A stretch of 64,000 bases of DNA. It comes from an uncultured Flavobacteriaceae bacterium (GTDB lineage: Bacteria; Bacteroidota; Bacteroidia; Flavobacteriales; Flavobacteriaceae). Below, in pieces: positions 9,480 to 17,903 of this stretch. Positions within the stretch are counted from its first letter, which is position 1; each line of letters starts with the position of its first letter. The position numbers were made by a program, and so were the translations under genes. Under the pieces are notes generated by a model, which did not search any database, had not been told where the DNA came from, and saw only the letters and a list, made by a program, of their open reading frames with translations. The DNA lies in assembly GCA_947502635.1 (NCBI GenBank), contig CANNAN010000007.1, positions 1 through 64,000 on the forward strand. The letters are read 5' to 3'.

Positions 9480-12400
9480 ATGAATACAAATCTTAAACTT
9501 ATGAAATTAATTATACTAAGGTCTTCCCAAAGGAATACTCTTTTTATCAAAAGCACATTAAAAATTTTCTCGTGGCTTATTGCTTTGTCATTTTTACTAC
9601 ATCAGAATCTGTCAAATGCTCAGGTAAATACTGGTGGCAATGCTAACACGTCAAACCATGATAAGCAAATTATTGGTTATATAACTAATTGGGACGCTTG
9701 GAAACAAGTAACCGCAGGAGTACCTGGCCAAGGCGCATTAACTCATTTAAATATTGACTATTCTAAGTATACCATTCTTAACTATTCTTTTTTTGGAGTA
9801 GCCAACGATGGCTCTCTACACAGTGGAGATCTTCGAAATAAGCAAATCCACCAATCTGGGGCTGTACAGCAACCAGGAGACTTATTATATAGTGATATAT
9901 ATAGTAGTTGGGATTATCACATTCTATTTGGAGAAATAGATCCTATCCAACATATAAATGAAGCTGTAAAACTACGAGCAGAAGCTCTTGGTTATCAAGT
10001 AACTATTGGCGGAAATACTTGGAGTCACCAAGAGTGGGGTCTCCAAGGTAATTTACCATTACCGTTACCAAAAGAAGGCAGTGATGGAAAAGGGTTATTA
10101 GAATTAGCCCATCAAAATGGAGTAAAAGTAATGGCTTCTATAGGTGGCTGGAGTATGTGTAAACACTTTCCCGAAATGGCAGCAGACCCTGTCAAAAGAG
10201 AACGTTTTATACAAGATTGCAAAAAGTTAATAAGTATGGGGTTCGATGGTATTGATCTAGATTGGGAATACCCTGGGCCTTATCCTGGAATGAATTTTAC
10301 TGGAACAAATGCAGACTATTCTAATTTTGAAACTCTAGTTCAAGAAATTAGAAATGCCATAGGTCCAGATAAATTGATCACTGCTGCTATGGCCGCAGAC
10401 TATAAAAAACTAGAAGGATTTAACTGGACAAACCTAGCCAATATCATGGATTATTTTAACATGATGACTTACGATTTTGCAGGAGGTTTTTCTAACAAAG
10501 CAGGACATAATGCTGCTGTATATCCGTATGACGGAGCTGAAGCCCCAGATTTTAATTGGCAATCTCTATTAAACAAAATGACATCAATGGGAGTACCTTC
10601 CAATAAAATAAACTTTGGTATTCCTTTTTACGGACGTGGTGTTGTAACAAATGGTAACGCAGCACTAAATGCACCTACGGTTAAAAGAAATGTTACTGTA
10701 CAACCCGACGGTCCCGTAAGTACTGCTGCTGATTATACAAATTGGCCACAAGATATTTATGATGGTACTCCTAATTATTTTTTCATTAAACAAAAAACTG
10801 GAGAAGGCAGTGGGTGGACAAGACACTGGGATGATCAGGCTAAAGTACCTTATATGACCAAAGGAAATTTCTTTTTGAGTTATGACGATGAGGAGTCTAT
10901 TGGTATAAAAGCACAATATATTAAAGATAATAACCTCGCTGGAACCATAGTATGGACTGTTTATGGCGATTTAGAAATAAGTGGATCTGTTCAATCTTTT
11001 GGAACCAAACTAAAAAGATGGTCAAATGTAAAATCACCATTAATAAATAAGGTTAATGAGGTTTTTGCAAATGGTGTCATTACCAATGCAAACCCCACTG
11101 TTTCTATTACCTCCCCAGAGTCTTCGGAAGTATTTACCGAAAACTCAAATATCGCTATAACTGCAGATGCAAATGATAGTGATGGGACAGTGACCAAAGT
11201 AGAGTTTTATAACGGAGCTATTAAAATAGGAGAAGACACCTCATCCCCATATACTTATAACTGGAAAACTGTTTCTGCTGGTAATTATATTATTAAAGCA
11301 AAAGCAACAGATAATGAAGGGGATACCGCCATTTCTTCTGTATCAATAACAGTTACAGGAAGTGGAGACAACGAATTACCTATAGTATCTATTACATCTC
11401 CTCAGGCAGAAGACACATTTACAGCAGGTACTAATATTAACATTTCTGCCAGTGCCAGTGATAATGACGGTACCATTGCTAAAGTAGCATTCTATAACGG
11501 CTCTACACTTTTAGGAGAAAAAATAACGGTACCATATACCTATAACTGGAATAGTGTTCCTGAAGGAACCTACACAATTACAGTTAAAGCTTTTGATGAT
11601 AAAAATGGAGAAGGCTCTTCTTCTGTTTCCATTATCGTAAATAGTAGTACTGGAGGTTCATGTACATCTCCTGCATATGTGCCTGGACAGGTATATACAG
11701 GAGGCGATATGGTTTCTTATCAAGGTAATGAGTATAAAGCTAAATGGTGGACGCAAAACAATGACCCTGTTACAAACAATGAAAATGTTTGGGAATTAAC
11801 AGGACCTTGTAGTGGAGGCGGAAGTGGTAGTGCTCCTCAGGTATCAATAACATCTCCAACCTCTGGAACTAACATTACAACTGGTAGCAGTATTATCATT
11901 AACGCTAGTGCATCAGATAGCGATGGATCTGTTTCTAAAGTAGAATTTTATAACGGAACCATAAAATTAGGAGAAGATGTAACCAGTCCATACAGTTATA
12001 CATGGAATAATGCAGCTAATGGAAGTTATTCTTTAACTGCAGTGGCAACAGATAATGATGCAACAACTAATACTTCTACAGCAGTAAATATTACTGTAAG
12101 CACAAATACGGGAGGTGATTGTGATGCGACTGCATACGCAGACGGATCTGCATATAATACAGGTGATATTGTACAAAATTTTGGTAAAAAATATGAATGT
12201 ATCGTTGGCGGATGGTGTAGCGCAGGAGGTCCTTACGCTCCTGGTGACCCAGATGGTTGGGCTTGGCCTAATGCTTGGAAAGAAATTGGAGACTGCTCAG
12301 GTGGTAGTGGAACATTTACTGTATCTATAACACAACCAACTACTGGTTCAAGTTTTACTGTTGGACAATCTGTAAATATAGCAGTTAATGCGAACGACAC

Positions 12401-13883
12401 AAATGGCTCTATAAGCAAAGTAGTATTTTATGTAGATGGTAATATGATTGGGGAAGACCTTTCTACACCATATAGTGCAAATTGGATCGCAACGTCGGGA
12501 AGCCATACGCTCACAGCACAGGCAATCAACGATGCTAATACAACTGTCGATTCAACGCCAGTTAACGTCACTGTAGGATCAATAAATCCACCTTCAGGAG
12601 GCGATCTTCCTAAACGAATATTAGTAGGATACTGGCATAATTTTAATAATCCGGCAGGCACAATGAAGCTTAGTGAGATTTCAGATAAATGGGATGTCAT
12701 TAATATTTCTTTTGCAGTTCCTACAGTTTCTATAGGATCTACAATGACATTCACACCAGACCCTGGAATTTATGCTAGTAAACAGGAATTTAAAAACGAT
12801 GTTGCAGCATTACAAAGTAAAGGTAAAAAAGTATTGATCTCGATGGGAGGCGAAACTGGAGTCGTTGGTGTTAATACCCCTGCAGATGCTCAAGCTTTTA
12901 GTAATTCCATGATTAATATTATTAGAGAATATGGTTTTGATGGAATGGATATCGATTTTGAAGGGCAATCCATTTCTCTTGCAGCAGGAGATACAGATTT
13001 AAAAAATCCTACATCTCCAAAAGTTGTTAACCTTATTAGTGCTTTTAGAACAATTATATCACAATTTAATTCTGATTTCATATTATCAATGGCACCTGAG
13101 ACCTTATATGTTCAAGGAGGTTTCAGCTCTTACGGAGGTCCAGCAGGAGCTTATCTTCCTTTAATTTATGCATTACGTAACGATATGGATTATATCCATG
13201 TACAACACTATAACACAGGATGTATGCTTGGATTAGATGGATTATGTTACAGTTCGGCTAATGCAGATTTCCACGTAGCAATGGCAGATATGTTATTACA
13301 AGGATTCCCAGTAGCTGGAGGACAACAATTTCCAGCGCTAAGACAAGAGCAGGTAGCTATCGGCTTACCTGCTACTACTTCTGCAGCTGGAAGTGGATAT
13401 ACAACACCTGCAGAGGTACACAAAGCCTTAGATTATATTATCAAAGGACAATCTTTTGGAGGACGTTACACATTAAGAAACCCATCTGGGTATAGTGATT
13501 TTAGAGGATTAATGACCTGGTCTATTAATTGGGATAAAGCAAGTGGTTTTGGGTTCTCTAACCCTCATAGAACCTACTTAGATGCTTCGAACAATGTAAG
13601 AATTGGTCATATTGAAACTATTGATAATGTAAATGTGCATCCTAACCCAGTTGTTGGAGACTTGATGAATGTAACTATAAACGCATCTATAGCAAATTCA
13701 GATTTTAATTTACAGATATTCAATACCAGTGGGATTAAAGTTTTAGATAATAATAGCTCACTTAGACAAAAAGGAAATAATCAAAAATCCTTTAATGTAA
13801 GTAGACTTCAGGAAGGCTTATACTTTTATATTATCTCTTTACCAAACGAAGAAGTACGTGGTAAGGTTATGATAAAACGCTAA
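9480..13883 (+). CDS. Chitinase with two GH18 domains and chitin-binding modules, T9SS-sorted (ChiA-like)
   Basis: The 1467-residue product is an extracellular chitinase. After a signal region ending SNAQ (48) comes GH18-1 (about 62-515) with DGIDLDWE at 256-263 (acid/base Glu263). Two Ig-like domains (about 540-720) follow, then CBM5/12 (about 728-778, WW near 756), Ig (about 787-875), a second CBM5/12-like domain (about 880-940) and Ig (about 945-1033). GH18-2 (about 1044-1370) carries DGMDIDFE at 1154-1161 (Glu1161). A T9SS sorting domain ends the protein (about 1384-1467). Both catalytic motifs are intact. Two GH18 domains plus T9SS export is the plan of Flavobacterium johnsoniae ChiA, where the two domains have complementary modes. 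It is 100 bases after GH87, possibly cotranscribed, and has its own terminator. Confidence 0.93.
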   Translation: MNTNLKLMKLIILRSSQRNTLFIKSTLKIFSWLIALSFLLHQNLSNAQVNTGGNANTSNHDKQIIGYITNWDAWKQVTAGVPGQGALTHLNIDYSKYTILNYSFFGVANDGSLHSGDLRNKQIHQSGAVQQPGDLLYSDIYSSWDYHILFGEIDPIQHINEAVKLRAEALGYQVTIGGNTWSHQEWGLQGNLPLPLPKEGSDGKGLLELAHQNGVKVMASIGGWSMCKHFPEMAADPVKRERFIQDCKKLISMGFDGIDLDWEYPGPYPGMNFTGTNADYSNFETLVQEIRNAIGPDKLITAAMAADYKKLEGFNWTNLANIMDYFNMMTYDFAGGFSNKAGHNAAVYPYDGAEAPDFNWQSLLNKMTSMGVPSNKINFGIPFYGRGVVTNGNAALNAPTVKRNVTVQPDGPVSTAADYTNWPQDIYDGTPNYFFIKQKTGEGSGWTRHWDDQAKVPYMTKGNFFLSYDDEESIGIKAQYIKDNNLAGTIVWTVYGDLEISGSVQSFGTKLKRWSNVKSPLINKVNEVFANGVITNANPTVSITSPESSEVFTENSNIAITADANDSDGTVTKVEFYNGAIKIGEDTSSPYTYNWKTVSAGNYIIKAKATDNEGDTAISSVSITVTGSGDNELPIVSITSPQAEDTFTAGTNINISASASDNDGTIAKVAFYNGSTLLGEKITVPYTYNWNSVPEGTYTITVKAFDDKNGEGSSSVSIIVNSSTGGSCTSPAYVPGQVYTGGDMVSYQGNEYKAKWWTQNNDPVTNNENVWELTGPCSGGGSGSAPQVSITSPTSGTNITTGSSIIINASASDSDGSVSKVEFYNGTIKLGEDVTSPYSYTWNNAANGSYSLTAVATDNDATTNTSTAVNITVSTNTGGDCDATAYADGSAYNTGDIVQNFGKKYECIVGGWCSAGGPYAPGDPDGWAWPNAWKEIGDCSGGSGTFTVSITQPTTGSSFTVGQSVNIAVNANDTNGSISKVVFYVDGNMIGEDLSTPYSANWIATSGSHTLTAQAINDANTTVDSTPVNVTVGSINPPSGGDLPKRILVGYWHNFNNPAGTMKLSEISDKWDVINISFAVPTVSIGSTMTFTPDPGIYASKQEFKNDVAALQSKGKKVLISMGGETGVVGVNTPADAQAFSNSMINIIREYGFDGMDIDFEGQSISLAAGDTDLKNPTSPKVVNLISAFRTIISQFNSDFILSMAPETLYVQGGFSSYGGPAGAYLPLIYALRNDMDYIHVQHYNTGCMLGLDGLCYSSANADFHVAMADMLLQGFPVAGGQQFPALRQEQVAIGLPATTSAAGSGYTTPAEVHKALDYIIKGQSFGGRYTLRNPSGYSDFRGLMTWSINWDKASGFGFSNPHRTYLDASNNVRIGHIETIDNVNVHPNPVVGDLMNVTINASIANSDFNLQIFNTSGIKVLDNNSSLRQKGNNQKSFNVSRLQEGLYFYIISLPNEEVRGKVMIKR

Positions 13884-13895
13884 CCTCTATTTTGA

Positions 13896-13937
13896 ACCAT
13901 TCGGTGCTATGCTAAAAAATAGCATCGAATGGTTTTT
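13896..13937 (+). terminator. Strong intrinsic terminator after the double chitinase
   Basis: ACCATTCG-G-TGCTAT (from 13896) pairs with ATAGCA-T-CGAATGGT, leaving one G/T mismatch. A run of T follows. It begins 12 bases after the stop codon. Confidence 0.9.
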
Positions 13938-14222
13938 ATTATACATTCTAATACTATAGAACATATTGAGATACAATTCTACTTTCTTAAAATTAATTTA
14001 TGAAAAAACAATCGCATAAATAATAGCGATAGACGGAAAATAAAACATAATCAAGATAATAAAAGAACAGCTTTTGCTAGCTATAATTCTACCTTAAAAT
14101 CATAACTAAAATGTTTAAAAGCAAACTCTAAGTACTGCATTTATAATAGATAAAACATAGAATTTGTCTGTATAAATGGATGTATTGAGTGATGCATTTA
14201 GATATTTGAAAATCGAAAAATC
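13938..14222. other. Leader region of the expansin-GH19 gene
   Basis: About 285 AT-rich bases contain no ordinary gene. The only feature seen is a 16-codon ORF at 14176-14226 (begins MDVLSDAFRYLK) whose TGA overlaps the ATG of the following gene (ATGA). GATATTTG, one base from a TAnnTTTG box, lies about 20 bases before that ATG. If it is a promoter, the micro-ORF would not be transcribed. Confidence 0.35.
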
Positions 14223-17200
14223 ATGAATAAAATATCACTTCTTCTATCATTACTTTTTATAAGTATGATAGGAAACTGGAGTATGTTTAGTCAAACATAC
14301 AATGGAAAATCTACTTGGTATAATTATGAAGGTGTAGGAGGAACATGCAGTATTCCTTATCCTTCAAATACTCTTACGGCAGCCCTTAATCAGGAACAAT
14401 ATGGACTAGCCGATTTTTGTGGAGCTTGTGCTGAGGTCACTAATAAAAGTAATAACAAAAAAGTCATTGTTAGAATAGACGATAAATGTCCTGGATGTCC
14501 TTACGGAGGATTGGATTTAGAGAAAAAAGCTTTTGAACAAATTTCTTCTCTAGAAACTGGAGTTATAGATGTGGAATGGAAATTAATTTCATGTCCTATT
14601 AATAATAAAATTGGAATTTTCTTTAAAGATGGTTCTACTCGTTATTGGGCATACATGCAGATAAGAAATCATAAAAACAAAGTAAAAAAAGTAAGCTATC
14701 GTTTAACAGGAGATGCCTTATTTCTTGATATGGAAAGAACCAATGATAATTATTTTAAAAAACTCGGAGTAGGTTCTATGTTGGGAGCTGGGCCTTTTGA
14801 TTTTAGAATTACAGATGACTATAATAATACAGTAACCATATTAAATATTCCTTTGCAAGGCGGACAAGTTGCAAATACAAATGAACAGTTCCCAGAGATT
14901 GATGGTGGTGGAGATTCATCTGGTAATCAGTCTCCCTACGGAGGTACTCCACAAAATATCCCTGGTAAGATTGAAGCCGAGAATTATGATCTTGGAGGAG
15001 CAAACGTAGCATTTAATGATTCCTCTACCGATAACGAAGGGGGCGTATATCGAGATGATGCTGTAGGCATTGAAGTTTGTTCTGAAGGAGGACACAATAT
15101 TGGTTGGACAAAAACAGGAGAATGGCTTGAATATACTGTAAATGTAAGTGCTTCTAAAACATATACATTAGAATCTAGAGTAGCTACAACCCTTTCTGAA
15201 AAAAAATTCCATATAGAAGTTGATGGTCAAGACATTAGTGGTCAAATTAATGTCCCTAATACTGGTGGATGGCAAAATTGGCAAACGGTAACAACTTCTG
15301 TGACTTTAAATGCTGGTTTACAAATATTACGAATTGTGATGGATAGTGATGATTTTAATTTGAATAACTTGATCTTTAAAAATACAGAAACCCCTACCAA
15401 TCAACCTCCAACTATTGAGATTACATCTCCTCAAAAAGATACTTCCTATTCCGAAGGACTAACGCTAAACATAACAGCTAATGCCAATGATACCGATGGA
15501 AGTGTTTCCAAAGTAGAGTTTTTTGTAGATAATACTAAAATTTCTGAAGATACATCTGCCCCATATACTGCTAATTGGACTACTATAGTAGGAAATCATA
15601 GTATAAAAGCTGTTGCAATAGATAACGATACTGCTACAACTTCTTCAATAGTAGATATTACTGTACAAAGCGATCCTCAATCTCCCTACGGAGGTACTCC
15701 ACAAAATATCCCTGGTAAGATTGAAGCCGAGAATTATGATCTTGGAGGAGCAAACGTAGCATTTAATGATTCCTCTACCGATAACGAAGGGGGCGTATAT
15801 CGAGATGATGCTGTAGGTATTGAAGTTTGTTCTGAAGGAGGACACAATATTGGCTGGACAAAAACAGGAGAATGGCTTGAATATACTGTAAATGTAAGTG
15901 CTTCTAAAACATATACATTAGAATCTAGAGTAGCTACAACCCTTTCTGAAAAAAAATTCCATATAGAAGTTGATGGTCAAGACATTAGTGGTCAAATTAA
16001 TGTCCCTAATACTGGTGGATGGCAAAATTGGCAAACGGTAACAACTTCTGTGACTTTAAATGCTGGTTTACAAGTATTACGAATTGTGATGGATAGTGAT
16101 GATTTTAATTTGAATAACTTGATCTTTAAAAATACAGAAACCCCTACCAATCAACCTCCAACTATTGAGATTACATCTCCTCAAAAAGATACTTCCTATT
16201 CCGAAGGACTAACGCTAAACATAACAGCTAATGCCAATGATACTGATGGAAGTGTTACCAAAGTAGAGTTTTTTGTAGATAATACTAAAATTTCTGAAGA
16301 TACATCTGCCCCATATACTGCTAATTGGACTACTATAATAGGAAATCATAGTATAAAAGCTATTGCAATAGATAACGATAATGCTACAACTTCTTCGATA
16401 ATAGATATTACTGTACAAACAGGAGATACTATACTCTCTGAAGCACAATACAATGAATTCTTTCCATATAGATTCGGAACCGATTTAACAACATACGAAC
16501 TTGATCCTGATAAAGATTTCTATACATATCAAGCATTTACAGAAGCAATTGCTAGAATGAATAATATCGAAATAACCTTCGAAAGACGAGAAGGAACCAA
16601 TCTGTATCGCTTAACAAGGAAAGATAAACAAACAAATCAATTAGCAGTAATCCGTACCGATCAGGATTTTAATGCTAGTTGGAATCAATCCAAACCTATA
16701 ACAACTCAGGTCATAGATTATGGATCTTTTGCTAATGAAGGTGGCGAAACAGTTCGTAAGCGGGAATTGGCTGCGTTCCTTGCCAATATTGCTCAAGAAA
16801 CTACAGGAGGATGGGATACTGCTCCAGGAGGAAGATATTCTTGGGGGTTGTATTTTAGAGAAGAACAAGGATATGAAGGAACAGATCTAATAGGGTATAG
16901 AGATGAAAGTAACACTAGCTACCCGCCTGCTCCTGGTAAATCATATCATGGACGGGGTCCTATTCAACTTAGTTATAACTACAATTATGGACAGGTAAGC
17001 GAATTTCTGTTTGGAGATAAAAATGTGCTTATTAATAATCCAGAGCAAATAGTACAAGATGGTGCATTGGCTTTTCAAACAGCGATATGGTTCTGGATGA
17101 CACCACAATTTCCTAAACCTTCTGCTCATGATGTTATGGTAGGTAACTGGACTCCTACCCCTTACGATCAAGAACGTAATAGAAAATCAGGTTTTGGAAT

Positions 17201-17681
17201 GACAATTAATATCATTAATGGTGGTGTAGAATGTGGCTCAGGAACAGAAATTAATAAAGTCATTCACAGAATTGGTCACTACAACCGATTTGCTGGAATT
17301 GTTGGAGTTAATAACGACCTAGATACTACTAATGACTGTTCTGAGTGTGGTTGTGCACAAATGACACCTTTTAATGGTATAGAACCAGAATCACGAACTA
17401 TAATATCTACTCAAACATTAACACCTGTCGTGGTAAATGTTTATCCAAATCCATTTTCCAATACCGTCTCCTTTAGTTTTGAATTACATAAAAAAGACAA
17501 CGTTTCTATCCATATTTCTAATTTTAATGGAGAATCATTGGGAAAAGAATTAAAAAATGAACCTCTAGAAAATGGGACATATACTTTTTCCTGGGACACT
17601 TCAAATTTCCCTAAAGGCATGTACTTCTATACAGTGACCATAGGTGAAAATACCAAAACATTTAAGATGATGAAATTTTAA
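14223..17681 (+). CDS. Expansin / CBM6-Ig tandem / GH19 chitinase fusion, T9SS-sorted
   Basis: This 1152-residue secreted protein has a signal peptide (1-24) and a bacterial expansin-like region (about 25-215). Asp87 and Asp98 have the same spacing of 11 as Asp71 and Asp82 of Bacillus EXLX1, and Cys pairs are present. Two near-identical 250-residue units follow (236-485, 486-735), each a CBM6-like domain plus an Ig-like domain. GH19 chitinase spans about 737-1030. It has AQETTGGWDTAP with Glu859 and, 22 residues on, Glu881, the spacing of the catalytic pair Glu67/Glu89 in barley chitinase, and YHGRGPIQLSYNYNYG (908-923). A T9SS sorting domain follows (about 1070-1152). Expansins loosen polysaccharide networks without hydrolysis; GH19 cuts chitin. 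Their union is unusual. Confidence 0.9.
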   Translation: MNKISLLLSLLFISMIGNWSMFSQTYNGKSTWYNYEGVGGTCSIPYPSNTLTAALNQEQYGLADFCGACAEVTNKSNNKKVIVRIDDKCPGCPYGGLDLEKKAFEQISSLETGVIDVEWKLISCPINNKIGIFFKDGSTRYWAYMQIRNHKNKVKKVSYRLTGDALFLDMERTNDNYFKKLGVGSMLGAGPFDFRITDDYNNTVTILNIPLQGGQVANTNEQFPEIDGGGDSSGNQSPYGGTPQNIPGKIEAENYDLGGANVAFNDSSTDNEGGVYRDDAVGIEVCSEGGHNIGWTKTGEWLEYTVNVSASKTYTLESRVATTLSEKKFHIEVDGQDISGQINVPNTGGWQNWQTVTTSVTLNAGLQILRIVMDSDDFNLNNLIFKNTETPTNQPPTIEITSPQKDTSYSEGLTLNITANANDTDGSVSKVEFFVDNTKISEDTSAPYTANWTTIVGNHSIKAVAIDNDTATTSSIVDITVQSDPQSPYGGTPQNIPGKIEAENYDLGGANVAFNDSSTDNEGGVYRDDAVGIEVCSEGGHNIGWTKTGEWLEYTVNVSASKTYTLESRVATTLSEKKFHIEVDGQDISGQINVPNTGGWQNWQTVTTSVTLNAGLQVLRIVMDSDDFNLNNLIFKNTETPTNQPPTIEITSPQKDTSYSEGLTLNITANANDTDGSVTKVEFFVDNTKISEDTSAPYTANWTTIIGNHSIKAIAIDNDNATTSSIIDITVQTGDTILSEAQYNEFFPYRFGTDLTTYELDPDKDFYTYQAFTEAIARMNNIEITFERREGTNLYRLTRKDKQTNQLAVIRTDQDFNASWNQSKPITTQVIDYGSFANEGGETVRKRELAAFLANIAQETTGGWDTAPGGRYSWGLYFREEQGYEGTDLIGYRDESNTSYPPAPGKSYHGRGPIQLSYNYNYGQVSEFLFGDKNVLINNPEQIVQDGALAFQTAIWFWMTPQFPKPSAHDVMVGNWTPTPYDQERNRKSGFGMTINIINGGVECGSGTEINKVIHRIGHYNRFAGIVGVNNDLDTTNDCSECGCAQMTPFNGIEPESRTIISTQTLTPVVVNVYPNPFSNTVSFSFELHKKDNVSIHISNFNGESLGKELKNEPLENGTYTFSWDTSNFPKGMYFYTVTIGENTKTFKMMKF
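14931..16419 (+). repeat. Tandem 750-bp direct duplication (CBM6 + Ig unit) inside the expansin-GH19 gene
   Basis: The unit at 14931-15680 recurs at 15681-16419 with an exact 750-bp period. By eye I count about ten base differences, most of them in the Ig part. They give six amino acid changes, all but one conservative (I/V, S/T). The near-identity implies a recent duplication or continuing gene conversion. Such a repeat can also recombine or be collapsed in assembly. Confidence 0.95.
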
Positions 17682-17718
17682 AAATAGACGCTAAAATATA
17701 GACCATTAAAATAACCTT

Positions 17719-17844
17719 ATGAAAAATTTAAATAACATTCCTACTCAACATAGGATTAGAGATCATCCTATTAGTTGTGTTTTTTTACTTGGAGTATTTC
17801 AACATATGTCTGCTCTGGATCACCTATCTAATAATAACACATAG
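17719..17844 (+). CDS. Candidate 41-residue leader ORF upstream of GH16
   Basis: The ORF runs from ATG 17719 (MKNLNNIPTQHRIRDHP...) to TAG 17842-17844, ending 59 bases before the GH16 start. Its last 12 residues from the internal ATG at 17806 (MSALDHLSNNNT) match the pattern of the candidate leader at 5134-5178 upstream of GH87. CTGGATCACCT within it is also the sequence at the 3' end of 16S rRNA, which is probably coincidence. Translation is unproven and I recognise no function. Confidence 0.3.
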   Translation: MKNLNNIPTQHRIRDHPISCVFLLGVFQHMSALDHLSNNNT

Positions 17845-17903
17845 TCATTGACTATTTAAATTTAGCACAAATCACCAAATATTAACTTACAAATAATTTT
17901 AAA

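Noticed and set aside
17816-17826. TGGATCACCT as a fragment of 16S rRNA or an anti-Shine-Dalgarno decoy
   Set aside because: Only about 11 bases match the 16S 3' end and flanking bases do not. The match is better explained by the LDHL codons or by chance.
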